DNA from: Massilia sp.
GTDB lineage: Bacteria > Pseudomonadota > Gammaproteobacteria > Burkholderiales > Burkholderiaceae_D
Assembly: GCA_003484545.1 (NCBI GenBank)
Contig: DNCF01000269.1
Span: forward strand, 1,127 to 11,431
DNA: 10,305 nucleotides
Direction of reading: 5' to 3'
Below, in pieces: positions 1-3,949 of this stretch. A program made the translations under genes and the position numbers. How positions within the stretch are numbered: position 1 is the first letter of the stretch; each line of letters opens with the position of its first letter. The notes under the pieces are model-generated. The model had not been told where the DNA came from and ran no database searches. It saw nothing but the letters and a program-made list of their open reading frames with translations.

Positions 1-642
1 CTGCCGCCGTCGGCCGACCTGGCCTACGAACTCTCGGCCCAGCAGCGCGGCATCGGCCTGAAGGGCGACGCCCTGATCACCTGGCGCGCCGGCGACGGCA
101 GGTACGACGTCGACGTCGTGGCGCGCGTGGCCCTGCTGGGCAAGCTGAACGAATACCGCAGCCAGGGCACGGTCGATGCCTACGGCCTGGCCCCGGAGAC
201 CTTCACCGAAAAGCGCTACCGCAAGGATCCGACCACGACCACCTTCGACCGCGAGAGCAAGACGATCATGCTCACCGAAGCCAAGCAGCCCTACGCCATG
301 AAAGGCGGCGAGCAGGACCGTGCCTCGGTCACCTGGCAGCTGGCCGCGGTGGCGCGCGCCGCAGGCGAGGCCAAGTTCAAGCCGGGCAGCGAATGGACCT
401 TCGTGGTCACCGGCCGGCGCGACGCCGAGCCCTGGACCTTCCGGGTGGTCAAGCAGGAAAAGATCCGCACCGCGATGGGCGAACTGGACACCATCCACGT
501 CAAGCGCGAACGGCGCGACAGCCGCGGCGACAGTGTCGAGATCTGGCTGGCGCCGTCGCAGGAGTGGTATCCGGTGAAGCTGCGCTTCGAGGACGAGCGC
601 GACACGATCGACCAGACGATCACCCGTATCACGCCGAAATAA
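1..642 (+). CDS. DUF3108-family protein, C-terminal part (5' end outside window)
   Basis: The reading frame is open from the first base and ends at TAA 640-642, so 213 residues of the C-terminal part are visible and the start lies to the left. The visible part begins LPPSADLAYELSAQQRG and continues as alternating beta-strand-like segments ending EWYPVKLRFEDERDTIDQ. This resembles the DUF3108 family: periplasmic or envelope-associated beta-rich proteins with a Y-x-L start, a central G-E/R-D stretch and a closing W-x-x-P-V-K-x-R motif. The W-Y-P-V-K-L-R segment lies at about nt 565-588. Their biochemical role is not established. It converges on a cluster of small - strand genes and shares the gap containing the hairpin at 671-700. 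That hairpin has a T-tract only on the - strand side, so I see no clear terminator for this gene. The family call is from memory of the fold pattern and is fairly confident. Function is unknown. Confidence 0.75.
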   Translation: MPPSADLAYELSAQQRGIGLKGDALITWRAGDGRYDVDVVARVALLGKLNEYRSQGTVDAYGLAPETFTEKRYRKDPTTTTFDRESKTIMLTEAKQPYAMKGGEQDRASVTWQLAAVARAAGEAKFKPGSEWTFVVTGRRDAEPWTFRVVKQEKIRTAMGELDTIHVKRERRDSRGDSVEIWLAPSQEWYPVKLRFEDERDTIDQTITRITPK

Positions 643-670
643 GCGCGCAAACGGTGTGCATCCATGAAAA

Positions 671-700
671 GAGCCGCCATCCCGGGGGGGACGGCGGCTC
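671..700 (-). terminator. Rho-independent terminator of the six-Cys peptide cluster
   Basis: An 8-bp perfect stem (671-678 GAGCCGCC with 693-700 GGCGGCTC) continues past one mismatch with T-A and CCC/GGG pairs, giving a four-base loop. On the - strand the stem is followed by TTTTC (complement of 666-670), which fits a terminator 30 bases past the stop of the last peptide gene. On the + strand no T-tract follows, so it is mainly directed at the - strand transcript. It may also act as a physical barrier for the convergent DUF3108 gene. Confidence 0.65.
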
Positions 701-730
701 CGTGCCGGCGCGCATGGCGCCCGGTGAACC

Positions 731-916
731 TCAGTACTGGCCGCACATGTCGCGCAGGCAGGCTATTTGCGCTTCATCGCATTCCGCCTTCGGCACGCCG
801 CTATTGATGCAGTATCCATAATCCGACGCGCAGTAGAACTGACAGCTGGCCCACGCCGGGCTCGACGCAGCGCCGAGGCCGATTGCAAACAGCAGTGCAG
901 CAAGTTTTTTGTTCAT
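731..916 (-). CDS. Small secreted six-cysteine peptide, paralog 1
   Basis: This is a 61-residue predicted exported peptide. Residues 1-23 form a signal peptide (MNKK, hydrophobic AALLFAIGLGAA, then a P-A-W-A cleavage region). The mature part carries six cysteines at 25, 29, 36, 46, 53 and 58, spaced C-x3-C-x6-C-x9-C-x6-C-x4-C. An even number of cysteines in an exported peptide suggests three disulfides. The mature part is acidic (about -3), unlike typical cationic antimicrobial peptides. The start is supported by AAGGAG (complement of 923-928), 6 bases upstream of the ATG. It is the last of three tandem paralogs (see 1026-1217 and 1308-1493) and is followed by the terminator at 671-700. The ORF is short, but the paralogs, signal peptide and ribosome binding site make it a credible gene. 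I do not recognise the family. A secreted toxin, inhibitor, metal binder or structural micro-protein are all open possibilities. Confidence 0.85.
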   Translation of the reverse strand: MNKKLAALLFAIGLGAASSPAWASCQFYCASDYGYCINSGVPKAECDEAQIACLRDMCGQY

Positions 917-931
917 GGTGCTCTCCTTGGT

Positions 932-942
932 GTTCGACGGTG
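932..942 (-). promoter_or_regulatory. Conserved box CACCGTCGAAC upstream of peptide 1
   Basis: Read on the - strand, the 11-mer CACCGTCGAAC ends 15 bases before the ATG at 916. The same box, with at most one change, occurs 15-16 bases before the starts of the other two paralogs (1233-1243 and 1510-1520), and sequence upstream of it diverges. It is either a leader or translation-control element or the edge of the duplicated unit. Confidence 0.5.
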
Positions 943-1025
943 ACAGGAGGGCCAGGCCGTGTCAGGCACGCCGATAAAAGCAGGTGGCTCGGCGGCGCCG
1001 GCTTTCGTGCCCGGCGGCTTTCGGA

Positions 1026-1217
1026 TCAGTACGAGGTCCCGCAGAAGAATTCAAAGCATTCGGCACGCTCGGCGGTGCATTCTGCGATGGGCCTGCCGCT
1101 GTCGACGCAGTGGTTGTACTCCGCCGCACAAGCGTACTTGCAGCTGGCGGCCACCACCGGGCTCGATGCCGCTCCCAGGCCGATCGCAAACAGCAGCGCA
1201 GCAACTTTCTTGTTCAT
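1026..1217 (-). CDS. Small secreted six-cysteine peptide, paralog 2
   Basis: This 63-residue predicted exported peptide is the middle member of the tandem triplet. The signal peptide (residues 1 to about 24) is almost identical to that of paralog 1: MNKK, then AALLFAIGLGAASSP, with V-V-A-A before the likely cut. Cysteines are at 26, 30, 37, 47, 54 and 59, exactly the spacing of paralog 1 (x3, x6, x9, x6, x4). Shared non-cysteine features are an acidic-Tyr pair three bases before the third Cys (E33-Y34), S-G after it, and an alanine/glutamate-rich stretch between the fourth and fifth Cys. The remaining mature residues differ widely. GGGAGA (complement of 1225-1230) provides a ribosome binding site. 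A hairpin at 1259-1286 separates it from paralog 3 upstream. Net charge is about -3. No function is recognised. Confidence 0.85.
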   Translation of the reverse strand: MNKKVAALLFAIGLGAASSPVVAASCKYACAAEYNHCVDSGRPIAECTAERAECFEFFCGTSY

Positions 1218-1232
1218 CGTTCTCTCTCCCTT

Positions 1233-1243
1233 GTTCTACGGTG
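1233..1243 (-). promoter_or_regulatory. Conserved box CACCGTAGAAC upstream of peptide 2
   Basis: This is the second copy of the leader box (one change, C to A, from the other two). It ends 15 bases before the ATG at 1217 and is followed by the purine-rich GGGAGAGAGA Shine-Dalgarno stretch. Confidence 0.5.
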
Positions 1244-1258
1244 ATATTGCGGATAAGA

Positions 1259-1286
1259 AGCCGATGGCCCCGGAGGGACACCGGCT
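1259..1286 (-). terminator. Hairpin between peptide genes 3 and 2, possible attenuator or weak terminator
   Basis: Read on the - strand, AGCCGGTG (1286-1279) pairs with CATCGGCT (1266-1259), with one G-T wobble. After one mismatch there are three more G-C pairs closing a TCCG tetraloop, a member of the stable UNCG class with the usual C-G closing pair. The following bases are TCTTATCC, only moderately T-rich, so termination may be partial. It lies 22 bases past the stop of paralog 3 and 42 bases before the start of paralog 2, so it could set the ratio of the paralogs, act as an RNA-stability element, or separate independent transcripts. Confidence 0.45.
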
Positions 1287-1307
1287 ATGCGCGCTCGGTA
1301 CGCCGGA

Positions 1308-1493
1308 TCAGAACTGGCCCTCGCAGAGCCGGTTCCAGCATTCGATGCGTTCGGCGATGCAATCGGTCCCGCCGTTGTTGACGCAGTAACGATAGTCTTC
1401 GGAGCACACTTCCTTGCAGTTCCATGCAAAAGCCGGACCGGCGGCCGCGCCCAGGCCGATGGCAAACATCAAGGCAGCAAGTTTCTTATTCAT
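1308..1493 (-). CDS. Small secreted six-cysteine peptide, paralog 3 (first in cluster)
   Basis: This 61-residue predicted exported peptide is the promoter-proximal member of the - strand triplet. The signal peptide is MNKK, then AALMFAIGLGAAAGP, with A-F-A before the cut at about residue 23. Cysteines are at 26, 30, 37, 45, 52 and 57 (x3, x6, x7, x6, x4). It keeps the same scaffold but has a central loop two residues shorter than its paralogs. It keeps the acidic-Tyr pair before the third Cys (D33-Y34) and a trailing Gly-Gln-aromatic end similar to paralog 1. Its mature domain is richer in charged residues and carries two Trp (W24, W53), but net charge is again about -3. The start is supported by AGGAG (complement of 1500-1504), 6 bases upstream. 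It is divergent from the mks operon across a 370-base gap. I do not recognise the family. Confidence 0.85.
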   Translation of the reverse strand: MNKKLAALMFAIGLGAAAGPAFAWNCKEVCSEDYRYCVNNGGTDCIAERIECWNRLCEGQF

Positions 1494-1509
1494 TGTTATC
1501 TCCTCTCAA

Positions 1510-1520
1510 GTTCGACGGTG
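1510..1520 (-). promoter_or_regulatory. Conserved box CACCGTCGAAC upstream of peptide 3
   Basis: This is the third copy of the leader box, identical to the copy at 932-942. It ends 16 bases before the ATG at 1493 and precedes the AGGAG ribosome binding site. Confidence 0.5.
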
Positions 1521-1632
1521 TGGTCGTCGCTGCGCTGCGCCGTCGTTTCGCAGCGCGCCGGACCGCGGCAATGCTCGTCCGTATCGGGTCCGCCACTAGC
1601 CTCACACCGCCCAACCGCCGTGTCAAACCGCC

Positions 1633-1648
1633 TTGCATATATATGTAA
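1633..1648. promoter_or_regulatory. AT-rich near-palindrome, candidate operator
   Basis: TTGCATATATATGTAA is a 16-base inverted repeat whose only imperfection is one symmetric pair (G and T at positions 3 and 14). Its core CATATATATG is perfectly self-complementary. It lies between the divergent peptide cluster and mks operon and immediately beside the - strand TTGACA. A regulator site is plausible, but a chance AT-rich palindrome cannot be excluded. Confidence 0.35.
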
Positions 1649-1783
1649 AGCTCATAAAAGAAGGCGTTTTATATGCTTGACTTATGGTTTTCAGCAGCCC
1701 GTCCAGGCACCCCGGGATTGTGTCGTTTATGCAAACTTGGCGGGATGCGCGCGGAATATTGCTGCCGATTAAGCAGCCCGAAC

Positions 1784-1792
1784 TGTTATACT
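1784..1792 (+). promoter_or_regulatory. Candidate extended -10 promoter of the mks operon
   Basis: TGTTATACT contains a TATACT -10 hexamer (1787-1792, five of six consensus bases) with the TG-n motif of extended -10 promoters. No good -35 is present at the usual distance, which extended -10 promoters tolerate. A transcript would start near 1799 and leave a leader of about 65 bases before the ATG at 1864. Confidence 0.5.
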
Positions 1793-1802
1793 GGCGCCCC
1801 CC

Positions 1803-1842
1803 GCGGACACTTCGGCTTGCCTGCTCAGGCAGTGCGGTCCGC
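1803..1842 (+). promoter_or_regulatory. Structured 5' leader of the mks operon
   Basis: GCGGAC (1803-1808) pairs perfectly with GTCCGC (1837-1842). Inside it a second hairpin forms from GCCTG (1819-1823) and CAGGC (1826-1830). No T-tract follows, so it is not a terminator. It lies between the predicted transcription start and the mksF ATG, whose Shine-Dalgarno is weak. It could influence translation or RNA stability. There is no direct evidence that it does. Confidence 0.35.
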
Positions 1843-1863
1843 TTGCAGACTGGTATCCCAACG

Positions 1864-3237
1864 ATGATCGACACACAGGCGGCCTCCGCCGCGGAACCCC
1901 ATGGCATTGCGCAGGACGAGCTGGACCCGCTCCAGGCGCATTTCCATTCCGGCATCGCGCCGGACGAAATCGAGCAGGTGTTTCACCTCAAGAAGGCGCA
2001 GCCCATGCTGTCCGCCTTCTCGGCGCTGTTCCACGGCAGCCAGGACGGCGTGCTGGTGCGCCTGCTGGTGCTGCGCGAACTGGCCGCCGACACCGCCAGC
2101 TCGGCCTTCTCGCGTGCCGACATCAACCAGAAGCTCGCCTACCTGATCCCGGAAAGCCTGGAAACGGTGCTGAACCGCCTGCGCACGCACGGCCTGCTGG
2201 CCTGGGATGCGCCGAACGGGGTCTACCGCATCACGCCGCTGGCGCGCAACGTCCTGTCCGCGCTCGACACCCTGCTGGCGCTGGGCAAGCCCGAGGACGA
2301 CGAAGCCGAGATGGGCTTCCTGCTGTCGCAGGTGGCCGGCGCCCAGGCCGTGGGCGGCGTCACGGTCGAGCAATTGAAGCATTTGCTGGGCCGCCTGGTC
2401 GAGCTGACCGAGGAGTTCCGCGACGCCATCGCCTCGGGTTCCGAATTCAAGCTGCGCAATTCCCAGGCGAAGTGGCACATGGCCTGCGACTGGGTCGAGA
2501 AGGGTTCGGTCATCCTGCGCGCGATCACCCAGGACCCGCAGGCCGATTCGGCCACCCACAAGGCGGCGCAGGCGATCGGCCGCGCACAAAGCGCCTTGCT
2601 CAACATGCAGGGCATGTTCTCGCGCGCCCTGAACCAGATCGAGCGCCAGCGCGTGCACCTGGGCCAGTCGGGCCTGTCGACCACCGATGTGAAGCGCTGG
2701 CTGCTGGCCCACGACGACCTGGCCAGCCTGGCCGAAGGCGCGATCGACCGTCCGGTGGTGCCGCTGTTCGGCACGCCGGCCGAGATGATCGACGTGGCCG
2801 AGACCGAGCTGCTGGCCGAGCGCGTGGTGACCGTCGGCCCGAAAGGCCTGCCGAGCGGCCAGGATGCGCCGCTGACGATCAACGACAACCCGGCGATGCA
2901 GGCCGAGCTGGACGACTGGATCACCAAGCTGGCCGACTTCGCCAACCTTGGCAACTTCCCCGAATTCTCCGAGACCGGCCCGAAGAAGGTCGAGCTGCAC
3001 GAGTCGCTGCTGCCGGCCTCGTTCGCCGTGGCGTCCTACCGCGCCTCGCTGCTGCCGCTCCTGGGCGACGCCGCCGAGGCCAGCCTGCAAGGCGCCACCG
3101 CGGAACTGGCGCGCCTGCCGATCAAGTTCGAAGCGAAGGACGAGATGGTCCAGCTCGACGATCCGGAAGTGGCCGCCATGTCCTTTGCAACCCTCTCACT
3201 AGATTTAGATCTCGAAAGCGGCACGCCGAATGAATGA
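1864..3237 (+). CDS. mksF: MksF-like kleisin subunit of an MksBEF condensin
   Basis: This 457-residue protein is the first gene of the three-gene operon. In MksBEF/MukBEF complexes the F subunit is the kleisin that bridges the two SMC heads. Visible features are an acidic N-terminus, a helical segment beginning at about residue 30 (IAPDEIEQVFHL), and a winged-helix-like unit at about residues 83-135 (DINQKLAYLIPESLETVLNR ... GVYRITPLARN). A long, mainly helical middle follows (about 140-300), then a C-terminal region rich in beta/helix elements, the expected plan of a MukF/MksF/JetA protein. The length is in the family range. The call rests chiefly on gene order with the SMC gene, since sequence similarity in this family is low. 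The ATG at 1864 was chosen because the frame's upstream start (1684) lies before the predicted promoter and would add 60 residues of non-conserved character. The Shine-Dalgarno is weak. The stop overlaps the next start by 8 bases. Confidence 0.75.
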   Translation: MIDTQAASAAEPHGIAQDELDPLQAHFHSGIAPDEIEQVFHLKKAQPMLSAFSALFHGSQDGVLVRLLVLRELAADTASSAFSRADINQKLAYLIPESLETVLNRLRTHGLLAWDAPNGVYRITPLARNVLSALDTLLALGKPEDDEAEMGFLLSQVAGAQAVGGVTVEQLKHLLGRLVELTEEFRDAIASGSEFKLRNSQAKWHMACDWVEKGSVILRAITQDPQADSATHKAAQAIGRAQSALLNMQGMFSRALNQIERQRVHLGQSGLSTTDVKRWLLAHDDLASLAEGAIDRPVVPLFGTPAEMIDVAETELLAERVVTVGPKGLPSGQDAPLTINDNPAMQAELDDWITKLADFANLGNFPEFSETGPKKVELHESLLPASFAVASYRASLLPLLGDAAEASLQGATAELARLPIKFEAKDEMVQLDDPEVAAMSFATLSLDLDLESGTPNE

Positions 3238-3934
3238 CGATGCACAAATCCTGATTGCCCGCCTGCTCACGCACCAGACCCTGCGCCGCGACGACAAGAT
3301 GGTCAAGCGCGCGCTGTCGGACGAGCAGTTCCGCGCCGAAGTCGACAAGCGCCTGCTGGAGTCGGGCCTCAAGCTCCTCGACAACGTGTACGCCGACCAC
3401 GTCACCATCGCGCTGCACCGCAACGTCGAACCGAAGATCTTCGGCGCCAAGGACATCTGGCAGAACAATAACTTCGGCCTGACGCGCGACGGCGTGGCCC
3501 TGCTCGTGGTGCTGTGGGCGCAGATCATCCTGCCCAAGCGCGAGCGCCAGGAAACCCACACCACGGTGGTGGACGACCAGACCGACATGTTCGACAAGGA
3601 CGCGCCGATCCCGCGCGCCGAGGACACCTCGATCGGCATTTCCTACACCGCGCTGCTGTCGGACTTCGGCGACAAGCTGGGCAAGAAGACGCGCATGGAC
3701 ATGAACCTGGGCGTGCTCTCGAAGCTCGGCTTCATCGAGCGCCGCGGCGACGTGATCCTGGAAGGCCCGCTGCTGGACCTGATGATGGACACCGACCTGC
3801 TCAAGGAACGCATCATCAACGGCGCGCTGTCGGACGTGTTCAAGCGCGCCCCGCTGGCGGCCGTGCGCCGAACCGCGGCCGACGCCGCCAACGACGCCGA
3901 GCTCGATGCCGAGCCTCTCGATAATCCAAGCTGA
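3230..3934 (+). CDS. mksE: MksE-like winged-helix subunit of an MksBEF condensin
   Basis: This 234-residue protein starts inside the end of mksF (ATGAATGA, 8-base overlap), which suggests translational coupling. MksE/MukE subunits bind the kleisin and modulate the SMC ATPase. The sequence shows two possible winged-helix units. One is at about residues 25-103, ending in the hydrophobic strand GVALLVVLWAQIILP. The other is at about 137-190, with a helix (MDMNLGVLSKLGFIE) followed by a wing (RRGDVILEGPLLDLMM). An acidic, low-complexity linker lies between them (about 108-135), and an Ala/Asp/Glu-rich tail closes the protein. Size, position between kleisin and SMC genes and winged-helix character support MksE. 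The primary sequence alone would not be decisive. There is a 15-base gap to the SMC gene. Confidence 0.75.
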   Translation: MNDDAQILIARLLTHQTLRRDDKMVKRALSDEQFRAEVDKRLLESGLKLLDNVYADHVTIALHRNVEPKIFGAKDIWQNNNFGLTRDGVALLVVLWAQIILPKRERQETHTTVVDDQTDMFDKDAPIPRAEDTSIGISYTALLSDFGDKLGKKTRMDMNLGVLSKLGFIERRGDVILEGPLLDLMMDTDLLKERIINGALSDVFKRAPLAAVRRTAADAANDAELDAEPLDNPS

Positions 3935-3949
3935 GCGAACTGAGACACC

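Larger units (their letters stand above)
1494..1863. other. Divergent intergenic region between six-Cys peptides and mks operon
   Basis: No gene is credible in these 370 bases. From the left it holds the peptide-3 leader, about 100 bases of GC-rich sequence with no obvious feature, a perfect TTGACA on the - strand (complement of 1621-1626) without a convincing -10 partner (a possible start of the peptide transcript), and an AT-rich patch at about 1633-1690. It ends with the mks promoter and leader described separately. The AT-rich patch contrasts sharply with its surroundings, as expected for a divergent promoter zone or a binding site for a nucleoid protein. Confidence 0.6.

Noticed and set aside
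996..1016. CGCCGG/CCGGCG hairpin between peptide genes 2 and 1 as a terminator
   Set aside because: It has only 6 pairs with a 9-base loop and no T-tract directly after it on the - strand. It is too weak to list as a terminator.
883..1389. 168-codon + strand frame and its overlaps across the peptide cluster
   Set aside because: They are shadows. The - strand frames carry signal peptides, ribosome binding sites and conserved cysteine spacing in three copies.
1684..1863. 60-codon N-terminal extension of mksF
   Set aside because: It lies upstream of and across the predicted promoter and leader, and its Cys/Pro/Arg-rich composition is unlike the rest. The ATG at 1864 gives the expected length.
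1825..3090. 421-codon open frame on the - strand opposite mksF
   Set aside because: It is a shadow of the mksF coding strand, with repetitive Gly/Gln/Arg/Val composition typical of antisense GC-rich frames.
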